From NCBI GenBank assembly GCA_002410925.1, contig DHPR01000006.1:1-6186 (forward strand): 6,186 nucleotides of DNA, read 5' to 3'. Position numbers and translations under genes: made by a program. The stretch comes from UBA5359 sp002410925 [NCBI: bacterium UBP13_UBA5359] (GTDB lineage: Bacteria; UBP13; UBA5359). Below are positions 1-5,891 of the stretch, piece by piece (the stretch's first letter is position 1; each line of letters begins with the position of its first letter). The notes beneath the pieces were generated by a model, which saw only the letters and a program-made list of their open reading frames with translations, searched no databases and was not told where the DNA came from.

Positions 1-627
1 AATATTCCATTTGTTCTGCTTTATGCTCATGAGCAAACTTACGGTCGGCCTTACCCTGCAGTTGTTATCGATGAAGAAGACGCAATATTTCAAGAAACTG
101 AATATCTTTTAAAATTGGGACACAGGAGAATCGCCTTGTTTACAGGAATTTTGAACGGTTATCTCAGAGGTGAAGGAAATAGAAACCGCTTGAAGGGATA
201 TCAGCATGCATTAGAAAAATATGATGTAGAATTTGATAATGCTCTAGTCAAAGAGAGCGATTATGATCAAGATAAGACGATTTTGATGATGGAGCAGCTT
301 ATATCATCTGTAAACCCACCTACGGCTCTTATTGCCTGCGACGATATAGGGGCAGGGTTTATTATCAATACCTTGAGAGAGAATGGTTTAGATGTTCCTG
401 GTGATATGGCTGTAGCCGGTGTGGGTGATCTTCAAATCAATTCTCTCGTTCATCCTCCACTCACTACGGTCAAGTATCCTATAGTCGAGATGGGAGAGAA
501 GGCTATCATGCTATTGGCCAAGATGGTTAAAAGGGAGAGTGTTCAATCGCCAGTTTATCTCAAAGGAAGCTTATTGGTGCGTCAATCCTGCGGTTGGCAT
601 CTACGTGGAACTGCCAAAGTGATATAA
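1..627 (+). CDS. LacI-type transcription regulator, 5'-truncated by window edge
   Basis: The reading frame is open from base 1 and ends at TAA 625-627, giving the last 208 residues. A family member is usually about 330-350 residues, so the DNA-binding head and part of the N-terminal subdomain are missing. What remains is the effector-binding, periplasmic-binding-protein-like domain. Recognisable parts are the IPFVLL strand at the start, the GHRRIALFTG segment at fragment residues 40-49, NRLKGYQ at 62-68, the PTALIACDD segment near 107-115, and VPGDMAVAGVGD near 132-143, followed by PPLTTVKYP and the closing VRQSCGW. These match the LacI/GalR sensor fold, which normally binds a sugar or sugar phosphate and alters operator binding. 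Because the head is absent, a GntR-type head joined to this sensor (as in AraR) is equally possible. It lies 60 bases upstream of a PHP-domain gene, which it may regulate. The effector is unknown. Confidence 0.9.
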   Translation, partial: NIPFVLLYAHEQTYGRPYPAVVIDEEDAIFQETEYLLKLGHRRIALFTGILNGYLRGEGNRNRLKGYQHALEKYDVEFDNALVKESDYDQDKTILMMEQLISSVNPPTALIACDDIGAGFIINTLRENGLDVPGDMAVAGVGDLQINSLVHPPLTTVKYPIVEMGEKAIMLLAKMVKRESVQSPVYLKGSLLVRQSCGWHLRGTAKVI

Positions 628-687
628 TATCGTATGCGAATGAAAGCTGTATCGATGTATTGCCGGGAAAGCGATGAATAAAAAGAA

Positions 688-1437
688 ATGCTGATAATGA
701 AAAATTTTGATAGTCATGTACATACGCCTTACTCTGCTTGCTGTGAGGATATTACATTAGAGAAGTTGAGAAGGAAAGCTGATAGGAAAAACATAACCTA
801 TGCTATAACGGATCACAGCACGCATATGTATTTCCCCAGAGATCTTGCTTGGAGCATTACCAGGGAAGATTTTAAAGAGCTTTTGGAAAGGTACCATGAA
901 GAGGGCCGGCGGCGCATAGAAAAATATATAAAAGAAATCCGAAAAAGTGGAGCTCTTGTAGGTATAGAGTTGGATATTTATTCTGATGAAACACTGATCT
1001 TCGAAGATGAATTCTGGAAAGAACTTGATCTTGTTATCGGTGCTGTTCATTTTTTATCATCTATACAAAAAAAGCGACCGCGAATTGAAATAATCAATGA
1101 ATTTAAGAGGCTTACCTTGGCATTGTTTTCCAGCGGCAGGATTGACGTGCTTGCCCATCCATTCAGATGTCTCATGCATTGGAATGAAAAAGTGGTAGAT
1201 ACTGCATTGATAGAATGGTTGGTAGATAATGCTGAATATTTTAATGTTGCTCTGGAGATAAATTCGCATTACCCATTTATGGAAGCGGATATCTTTATGT
1301 CAAAATTGGCTTTGAGCAAGGGAGTATGCTTATTTAAGGCATCGGATGCACACCGAATGAGTGAATTCGGAGAGTTCTCATATCATGAAACGGTAATACA
1401 AAAAGCCAGGGAAATTATAGCGGGGGATCAGGAGTAG
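688..1437 (+). CDS. PHP-domain metal-dependent phosphoesterase
   Basis: This 249-residue protein is a complete PHP (polymerase and histidinol phosphatase) domain, a distorted TIM-type barrel that binds two or three metal ions and hydrolyses phosphoesters in the cytoplasm. The metal ligands are visible in the expected order: H10 and H12 (DSHVHTPYS), D42-H43 (AITDHS), E94 (VGIELD), H121 (GAVHFL), H157 (LAHPFR), E190 region, and D220 with H222 (KASDAHR). Length and layout resemble histidinol-phosphatase and YcdX-like proteins. No histidine genes are nearby and an isomerase-like gene follows, so a sugar-phosphate or other small phosphoester substrate is equally plausible. An in-frame stop at 679-681 makes 688 the earliest start. 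The ATG at 697 (M4), directly before the first strand, is an alternative, and neither has a strong ribosome binding site. I am confident of the fold but not of the substrate. Confidence 0.9.
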   Translation: MLIMKNFDSHVHTPYSACCEDITLEKLRRKADRKNITYAITDHSTHMYFPRDLAWSITREDFKELLERYHEEGRRRIEKYIKEIRKSGALVGIELDIYSDETLIFEDEFWKELDLVIGAVHFLSSIQKKRPRIEIINEFKRLTLALFSSGRIDVLAHPFRCLMHWNEKVVDTALIEWLVDNAEYFNVALEINSHYPFMEADIFMSKLALSKGVCLFKASDAHRMSEFGEFSYHETVIQKAREIIAGDQE

Positions 1438-1469
1438 CGTTTTCGGCCTTGCATTCAAGGTGAACGCTA
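1435..1469 (+). other. Intercistronic nested stem-loop at the PHP stop codon
   Basis: TAGCGT (1435-1440, containing the PHP stop codon) pairs with ACGCTA (1464-1469). Inside it CCTTG (1447-1451) pairs with CAAGG (1456-1460) around a CATT loop, with an internal loop of 6 and 3 bases. There is no T-run after it, so it is not a standard terminator. It may affect mRNA stability or the relative expression of the two enzymes. The folding is by eye only. Confidence 0.4.
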
Positions 1470-1502
1470 TAGGTGGAAGTGACCGATACTTGAGGTGGAT
1501 AA

Positions 1503-2396
1503 ATGAGGTTCGGCATAGTTACGGATTGTTACGGCATAGGATTGCCTTTGGAGCAGGCACTGACGCGTCTTTCCCGGATCGGCTTCAGGGATGTTGAAAT
1601 TGTCGGAGGACATCTTGCTGAGGATATTACCGCACCACCGTCGGTGTACGAAGCAAAGGCCAGAATACGGTATTTGAAAAAACTGATTTCGAACTTGGGT
1701 ATAGCGGTTTGCCAATTGCACGGTCCGTATGGTGTTTGTGACTTAGTGGCCGAAACTGAGACGCAAAGGAAAAGGAATATTGATATCTACAAAAGATGGA
1801 TAGATTGGAGTTTAGCTTTGGAGGCAGGTGCTTTGATCATCCATATAGGAGGGCGAAACGATCTATGTCCGGTAAAAGATATTGAATTTATCATATGTAG
1901 GAATGTGGATTCTCTTTGTCGGCTTGCAGAGCATGTGGAAGGGACAGTGCTAAAGTTAGCTATTGAGAATCTTCCAAGCCGGTGTGCAGACAATCCGAAT
2001 ACTTTCAATTTATATGGTAATACAGTTTCTGAGCTAAAAGAGATAGTAAGTGCTGTTGGATCAGATAACTTGGGCATTTGCTTGGATGTCGGCCATGCTA
2101 ATATAGAAGGCTTGGATGTGCCTTCAGCCGTTATAGATGCTGACAATAGCCTTGTGGCAACGCATATACAAGAAAATAACGGTGTCTATGATATGCATAT
2201 GCTTCCTTTTAGTTTACGGCGGTTATATAGCAAGATGGATTGGTTTGCTATATTTAAAGCTTTTAAAAAAATTGAATATCCATATCCGTTGATAGGCGAG
2301 TGCGCCAATACATCAGGTGAATTGCCCTTTGAAATTGTAGATATTTATCTTAAGCATCAAAAAGAGCTCTTGGATACAGTAATGAAGCATCTATAG
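1503..2396 (+). CDS. Sugar phosphate isomerase/epimerase-like TIM-barrel protein
   Basis: This 297-residue protein belongs to the xylose isomerase-like TIM-barrel superfamily (AP endonuclease family 2 fold), which includes sugar epimerases, inosose dehydratases and related enzymes. The first strand MRFGIVTD leads into GFRDVEIVGG (27-36), then QLHGPYG (71-77) and ALIIHIGG (110-117). The expected metal ligands are E155 (LAIEN), D195 and H198 (CLDVGHAN), H221 (ATHIQEN) and E266 (IGECA). D230 and H232 (YDMH) sit where family members contact metal or substrate. The length is normal. The start is well supported: GAGGTGG at 1492-1498 lies 4 bases before the ATG. It follows the PHP gene by 65 bases and is probably in the same transcript as the LacI-type regulator, which points to carbohydrate or cyclitol metabolism. 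An endonuclease IV-type DNA repair role is less likely given the context and the short metal set. The reaction cannot be assigned. Confidence 0.87.
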   Translation: MRFGIVTDCYGIGLPLEQALTRLSRIGFRDVEIVGGHLAEDITAPPSVYEAKARIRYLKKLISNLGIAVCQLHGPYGVCDLVAETETQRKRNIDIYKRWIDWSLALEAGALIIHIGGRNDLCPVKDIEFIICRNVDSLCRLAEHVEGTVLKLAIENLPSRCADNPNTFNLYGNTVSELKEIVSAVGSDNLGICLDVGHANIEGLDVPSAVIDADNSLVATHIQENNGVYDMHMLPFSLRRLYSKMDWFAIFKAFKKIEYPYPLIGECANTSGELPFEIVDIYLKHQKELLDTVMKHL

Positions 2397-2415
2397 AAAA
2401 CTGAACATTTGAGAT

Positions 2416-2432
2416 GCCGTAATTTTAACGGC
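2416..2432 (+). terminator. Weak terminator-like hairpin after the isomerase gene
   Basis: GCCGT (2416-2420) pairs with ACGGC (2428-2432) around a 7-base AATTTTA loop, 19 bases after the isomerase stop. The sequence that follows is AT-rich but lacks a clean T-run. This makes it a weak intrinsic terminator at best. It is the only candidate between the two transcription blocks. A second small inverted repeat, ATTATC (2447-2452) with GATAAT (2461-2466), lies just downstream. Confidence 0.3.
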
Positions 2433-2471
2433 TAATATTATTATGAATTATCTTATATTTGATAATGTTAC

Positions 2472-2491
2472 AGATTAAATCGATTTAATCT
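2472..2491. promoter_or_regulatory. Perfect 20-bp palindrome abutting the -35 box (possible operator)
   Basis: AGATTAAATCGATTTAATCT reads identically on both strands, with a central CG. Its last base is the first base of the predicted -35 hexamer of the fur promoter. Position and symmetry are those of a dimeric regulator site. The protein is unknown: the DtxR-like regulator of the same operon, Fur, or the LacI-type protein encoded upstream (LacI-family operators typically have a central CG) are candidates. It does not match the IdeR/DtxR or MntR consensus that I know. Confidence 0.5.
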
Positions 2492-2519
2492 TGCATCCCT
2501 GTAGATTTCCCTTTATAAT
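2491..2519 (+). promoter_or_regulatory. Vegetative sigma-factor promoter of the fur-ccdA-feoB operon
   Basis: TTGCAT (2491-2496) and a perfect TATAAT (2514-2519) are separated by exactly 17 bases, close to the SigA/sigma-70 consensus TTGACA-N17-TATAAT. Transcription would start near 2525-2528, leaving a leader of about 75 bases before fur. It is flanked by two symmetric elements, a palindrome touching the -35 and an inverted repeat starting at the last base of the -10, so strong regulation is expected. Confidence 0.75.
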
Positions 2520-2545
2520 CCAATTGAGACTTGATCTCAATTGGA
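2519..2545. promoter_or_regulatory. Fur-like operator / 11-bp inverted repeat over the predicted transcription start
   Basis: TCCAATTGAGA (2519-2529) and TCTCAATTGGA (2535-2545) are perfect inverted repeats around CTTGA. The 15-base core at 2525-2539, TGAGACTTGATCTCA, agrees at 11 of 14 defined positions with the Fur 7-1-7 type pattern TGAGAAT-N-ATTCTCA. Lying from the -10 box across the start site, a bound repressor would block RNA polymerase. The gene directly downstream is a Fur homologue, which suggests iron-dependent autoregulation of the whole operon. In RNA, the part downstream of the start site could also form a hairpin at the extreme 5' end. Confidence 0.6.
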
Positions 2546-2546
2546 C

Positions 2547-2596
2547 TGCTCGGGCGATATATTGGCTAGGTTGCTCGGGTGATATATTAGCGAGGG
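2547..2596 (+). repeat. Tandem 25-bp direct repeat in the fur leader
   Basis: Two adjacent 25-base units (2547-2571 and 2572-2596) match at 21 of 25 positions. Their first 20 bases are TGCTCGGGCGATATATTGGC and TGCTCGGGTGATATATTAGC. The second unit ends in GAGGG (2592-2596), the ribosome binding site of fur, 4 bases before its ATG. The first unit carries TAGGT at the equivalent place. This is a local duplication of the translation-initiation region. Confidence 0.8.
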
Positions 2597-2600
2597 CATC

Positions 2601-3053
2601 ATGCCTAACTTACCGAAAAAATTCAATGACTGTCTCAGGGAAAAGGGGTTGCGCCTGACCACTCAACGGGCCGTTATTGCTCGTTTGGCGTTGAGCCGGG
2701 CGAGCCATTTTACTGCTGACGATCTCCTGCTCTGGGCCCGGGAAAAGGATAAGGGCATATCCAGGGCTACGGTTTACCGCACGCTTTCACTGCTGACCGA
2801 TCTGGAACTGCTGGAGGGCCTGGATTTTGGGGATGGTCATCTCTGCTACGAACCTGCCGAAGGGCGCAACCACCATGATCACCTTGTCTGTCGGCAATGT
2901 GGCAGTATAACGGAATTCCATTGCGAGGCGATAGAGGAACTGCAGTGCGAGGTGGCGAATAAGCTTGATTTCAAGGTAGAACACCACTCTCTGAAAATAT
3001 ACGGGATATGCAAAGATTGCAGCAGGAGGACTGAAGATGATGAACGGCGATAA
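2601..3053 (+). CDS. fur: Fur-family metal-responsive transcription repressor
   Basis: This 150-residue protein has the full Fur layout and normal length. The N-terminal winged helix includes GLRLTTQR (16-23) and the recognition helix SRATVYRTLSLL (54-65). The C-terminal dimerisation domain carries the histidine-rich HHDH (91-94), the structural zinc pairs C97-x-x-C100 (CRQC) and C137-x-x-C140 (CKDC), E106 with H107, and H128-H129. These are the usual ligands for the zinc and regulatory metal sites. It would bind DNA as a metal-loaded dimer. The ribosome binding site GAGGG sits 4 bases before ATG 2601. It overlaps the next gene by 17 bases in a predicted operon with feoB, and a Fur-like site covers its own promoter, so iron sensing is the best guess. 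PerR or Zur specificity cannot be ruled out from sequence alone. Confidence 0.9.
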   Translation: MPNLPKKFNDCLREKGLRLTTQRAVIARLALSRASHFTADDLLLWAREKDKGISRATVYRTLSLLTDLELLEGLDFGDGHLCYEPAEGRNHHDHLVCRQCGSITEFHCEAIEELQCEVANKLDFKVEHHSLKIYGICKDCSRRTEDDERR

Positions 3054-3756
3054 TCTGACTCTGATGTTGGCGTTTGTAGGCGGGGTAATGTCTTTTCTCT
3101 CTCCATGTGTTCTGCCCCTCATACCTGGCTATCTCTCCTTTGTAACCGGGCTCTCTACGGCTGAATTGGAGCAAGGGGGAGGCACGGCCTGGCGGGCGGC
3201 ACTGCTGCCGTCAATCCTCTTTGTGCTGGGATTTTCAGCCGTATTTGTCGCTCTGGGCGTCTCCGTTTCCGCCATCGGCAAGTGGCTTCTGGATAATCAG
3301 CCGCTGCTGACCAGAGCCGGCGGCATACTGGTAATCCTGCTGGGTTTCTTTGTCATCGGCTGGTTGCATCTGGCTCCGCTCTACCGGGAGAGGCGATTCC
3401 ATCTGAACAGAATGCCCCTGGGCGTCTGGGGAGCACCATTGGCGGGAGCTGCCTTTGCCTTTGGTTGGACACCTTGTGTAGGTCCCATCCTTTCCGCCAT
3501 TTTGCTTAAGGCCGGTACGGTGGAAACGGCCGGGCAGGGGATGTTGATGCTGGCGGCTTATTCACTGGGACTGGGAATACCGTTTGTAGCGTCAGCTCTT
3601 CTCTTTTCGGTTTTTATGGGCTTTTCCGGCTGGATAAAGAAACGATATGTCCTGGTGACTTATATCAGCGGCAGCTTGTTGATCTTGATGGGCCTATTGA
3701 TGCTGGCGGATAAAATGACCCGCTTTTCCGGGTTTATACAGGGATTATGGGGCTAA
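3037..3756 (+). CDS. ccdA: CcdA-type membrane thiol-disulfide electron carrier
   Basis: This 239-residue membrane protein has about six hydrophobic segments, near residues 8-36, 54-80, 92-112, 132-158, 168-196 and 204-226. The two hallmark cysteines lie in pseudo-symmetric proline motifs: C24 in FLSPCVLPLIPGY and C147 in GWTPCVGP. These are the redox pair of the CcdA/DsbD transmembrane domain, which carries electrons from cytoplasmic thioredoxin to thiol proteins outside the membrane, classically for cytochrome c maturation. The ribosome binding site AGGAGGA (3024-3030) lies inside fur, 6 bases before ATG 3037; a second ATG at 3040 is also possible. It overlaps fur by 17 bases and feoB by 10, so it is translationally coupled to both. 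No cytochrome c maturation gene is in view. Its presence in a ferrous iron operon is unusual and suggests redox support of iron uptake, though that is only inference. Confidence 0.9.
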   Translation: MMNGDNLTLMLAFVGGVMSFLSPCVLPLIPGYLSFVTGLSTAELEQGGGTAWRAALLPSILFVLGFSAVFVALGVSVSAIGKWLLDNQPLLTRAGGILVILLGFFVIGWLHLAPLYRERRFHLNRMPLGVWGAPLAGAAFAFGWTPCVGPILSAILLKAGTVETAGQGMLMLAAYSLGLGIPFVASALLFSVFMGFSGWIKKRYVLVTYISGSLLILMGLLMLADKMTRFSGFIQGLWG

Positions 3757-5891
3757 AGATTATGCGAATGCGTTTTAGAAATAGAGAGAATAAAGAAACG
3801 ATAAATGGGCATTGCGGCTTAGCTTGCCGGAAATGCGGTGGCAAAGGCGCTCGTCTTCGTTTTGCGGGCTTTGGCGCCAGGAGCCAGCCTTCTTTCACCA
3901 GCGCCGACGCGGCAAGCCGGTGCTCCGCCGGGCTGCGGCGACTGGCTTTGGTGGGTAATCCCAATGTAGGTAAGAGTGTTATCTTTGGAGAATTGACAGG
4001 GCGTTATGCTGTCGTCTCCAATTACCCCGGCACTACAGTGGAGGTCAGCCGTGGCCAGGGACTTATAGGTGGCCGTCTGTACGATATCACGGATACACCG
4101 GGGATCAACAGCCTGACGCCTCTGTCCGAGGATGAGAGAGTTACCAGGGACTGGTTGCTGCATAATCGTCCTGAGGCTGTTCTTCAGGTAGCAGATGCTA
4201 AGAACATGCGCCGTAATATCATACTTTCTCTACAATTAGCGGAAATGGGCTTGCCCATGGTTATGGCGCTCAACATGCAGGATGAGGCGCACAGCCGTGG
4301 CATTGATGTGGATGCTTCTGCGCTTCAAAATGCACTCGGTATCCGGGTGGTGCCTACGGTGGCTGTAGAAGGGAGCGGATTGCAGGAGCTAAAGAGGGCG
4401 CTTGTCGCGCCATCAAAATCCAGCCTGATTGTTGATTACGATCAGCGTATAGAGGATGCTCTGTCTGAATTCGAGAGTATTCTTGGCCGGTCCGATGGCG
4501 CCATGCTTGAAGATAAATGTGGCGTTACTCTACGCAGTTTGGGCTTGATGTATCTGTGTGGTGATCCCTGGCTGACGGAATGGCTGGGGAGTAATTATGG
4601 GACCGGCAAAATGGAGCAGCTGGAAGCGTTGGCTCAGGAAGTGAGAACGGCGTATAACCGCTCGTTGGATTATATTATCGCCGAACAACGCCTGAAGGTT
4701 GCCGATGGCATTATCAACAGTGTGGTTTCCCGGGGAACGGCAACACAGAGCCTGGGAGAGCGGCTGGGAGATTTAACCACCAGGCCCTTGACGGGAATAC
4801 CCATATTTTTGGCAGTGGTTTACCTTATCTTCAAGCTGGTTGGGCAGTTCGGTGCCGGTACATTGGTGAATTTGATTGAAACCGATCTCTTCGGCAATCA
4901 TATTCTTCCCTGGCTATCAGCCATAATAAAAGATCATGTGCCCTGGCCTTTGCTACAGGATGCCCTTATGGGCAAATATGGTCTGATCAGTATGGGGCTT
5001 ACCTATGCTATTGCCATAGTTATGCCTATTGTGGGCACCTTCTTTCTGGCTTTCGGCCTGCTGGAGGATTCCGGGTATCTGCCTCGATTGACGGTTATGG
5101 CTAATAGAATATTCCGGCTTATCGGTCTTAACGGCAAAGCTGTGCTGCCTATGGTGCTGGGCCTGGGCTGTGCCACCATGGCTACCTTGACTACTCGCAT
5201 ACTGGACAGCAAAAAGGAACGGCTGATCGCTACCATATTGCTGGCTCTGGGCATTCCATGTTCGGCCCAGCTGGGAGTGATGCTGGGCATGATATCCTGG
5301 CTTTCTGCAGGCGCTTTGGTCTTTGTCATGACCGTGGTGGCTTTTCAACTCTTTTTGGTCGGATGGCTGGCATCGATAATCCTGCCCGGAGAGAGAGCGG
5401 ATTTCATTCAGGAGCTGTCGCCCATTCGCTGGCCGCAGATATCCAACATTGTCTGGAAGACACTGTTGCGAGTAAAATGGTTTCTGGCTGAGGCCGTACC
5501 GTATTTTCTGGCGGGAACCTTCTTGCTCTTTATACTTGATGCTACCGGCGGTCTTGCTTCAATCATACGTCTGTCGGCACCGGTAATCTCCGGTTTGCTG
5601 GGGCTGCCGGACAGGGCTGTGGAGTTTTTTATTTTGGGCTTTATGAGAAGAGATTACGGTGCGGCCGGGCTGTACGCTCTGGCTCGGCAGGGAATTCTGA
5701 CGCGCCATCAAATGATAGTCAGTCTGGTTACTATTACTCTTTTCGTTCCCTGCATAGCCAATTTCTTTATTATCATCAAGGAACGCGGTCTGACCACGGC
5801 TCTGGCTATAGTGGCTTTTATCCTGCCGTATGCCGTTCTTAACGGCTGGCTGGTAAGATTGATACTATCTATAGGAGTGATACCACTGTGA
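3747..5891 (+). CDS. feoB: Ferrous iron transporter FeoB with unusual N-terminal extension
   Basis: This 714-residue protein imports Fe(II) through the inner membrane. The cytoplasmic GTPase domain shows G1 GNPNVGKS (70-77), the G2 threonines in YPGTTVEV (93-100), G3 DTPG (116-119), G4 N176-M-Q-D179, and a G5-like VEGSGL near 207-212. The membrane domain (about 350-714) carries two cysteine-containing gate motifs, GLGCATMAT (472-480) with C505 in IPCSAQLG, and FVPCIANFF (666-674, C669), plus the conserved GFMRRDYGAAGLY. The gate wording differs from the common GCNVPA form and marks an alternative FeoB class. A typical FeoB begins a few residues before G1; here about 65 extra residues precede it, with a cysteine cluster (C23, C27, C30) and a GC-rich insert. 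The start at 3747 overlaps ccdA by 10 bases; ATG 3762, preceded by GGGG, or 3768 are alternatives. No feoA is in the window. Confidence 0.95.
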   Translation: MGLKIMRMRFRNRENKETINGHCGLACRKCGGKGARLRFAGFGARSQPSFTSADAASRCSAGLRRLALVGNPNVGKSVIFGELTGRYAVVSNYPGTTVEVSRGQGLIGGRLYDITDTPGINSLTPLSEDERVTRDWLLHNRPEAVLQVADAKNMRRNIILSLQLAEMGLPMVMALNMQDEAHSRGIDVDASALQNALGIRVVPTVAVEGSGLQELKRALVAPSKSSLIVDYDQRIEDALSEFESILGRSDGAMLEDKCGVTLRSLGLMYLCGDPWLTEWLGSNYGTGKMEQLEALAQEVRTAYNRSLDYIIAEQRLKVADGIINSVVSRGTATQSLGERLGDLTTRPLTGIPIFLAVVYLIFKLVGQFGAGTLVNLIETDLFGNHILPWLSAIIKDHVPWPLLQDALMGKYGLISMGLTYAIAIVMPIVGTFFLAFGLLEDSGYLPRLTVMANRIFRLIGLNGKAVLPMVLGLGCATMATLTTRILDSKKERLIATILLALGIPCSAQLGVMLGMISWLSAGALVFVMTVVAFQLFLVGWLASIILPGERADFIQELSPIRWPQISNIVWKTLLRVKWFLAEAVPYFLAGTFLLFILDATGGLASIIRLSAPVISGLLGLPDRAVEFFILGFMRRDYGAAGLYALARQGILTRHQMIVSLVTITLFVPCIANFFIIIKERGLTTALAIVAFILPYAVLNGWLVRLILSIGVIPL
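3841..3940. repeat. GC-rich palindromic element read in frame inside feoB
   Basis: These 100 bases contain 70 G or C, and the last 40 contain 34, against roughly 50-55% in the rest of feoB and an AT-rich stretch just upstream. GCAAGCCGG (3912-3920) pairs with CCGGGCTGC (3928-3936), with bulges, around TGCTCCG. CGCCG (3902-3906) and CGGCG (3936-3940) close it. A second imperfect stem joins GGCGC near 3873 to GCGCC near 3901. It encodes low-complexity residues (about 32-65) between the cysteine cluster and the first GTPase strand, with no FeoB counterpart that I know. Boundaries are approximate, and the left end may reach the TTGCC/GGCAA repeat at 3824-3844. No second copy exists in this window, so dispersed-repeat status is inferred. 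Confidence 0.45.

Noticed and set aside
115-627. TTG at 115 as the true start of the LacI-type gene
   Set aside because: The same frame is open back to base 1 and encodes typical sensor-domain sequence upstream (IPFVLL and VVIDEEDA), so the gene is cut by the window edge.
1787-2146. Minus-strand 119-codon open frame opposite the isomerase-like gene
   Set aside because: It has no family motif and lies inside a gene with clear metal-binding motifs on the + strand.
2446-2466. GATAAT inverted repeat as a classic Fur box
   Set aside because: The halves ATTATC and GATAAT are in the outward orientation and 8 bases apart, which does not fit the 7-1-7 TGATAAT-N-ATTATCA arrangement.
2547-2596. CRISPR-like repeat
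   Set aside because: There are only two units, directly adjacent, with no spacer and no cas genes.
3734-3964. Minus-strand open frame of 76 codons opposite the GC-rich part of feoB
   Set aside because: It lies wholly opposite the ccdA/feoB junction, has no ribosome binding site that I can see, and its openness follows from the GC-rich insert. The + strand frame continues directly into the FeoB GTPase domain.
4953-5348. Two long minus-strand open frames opposite the FeoB membrane domain
   Set aside because: They are low in recognisable motifs and mirror codon bias of feoB, which is unmistakable on the + strand.
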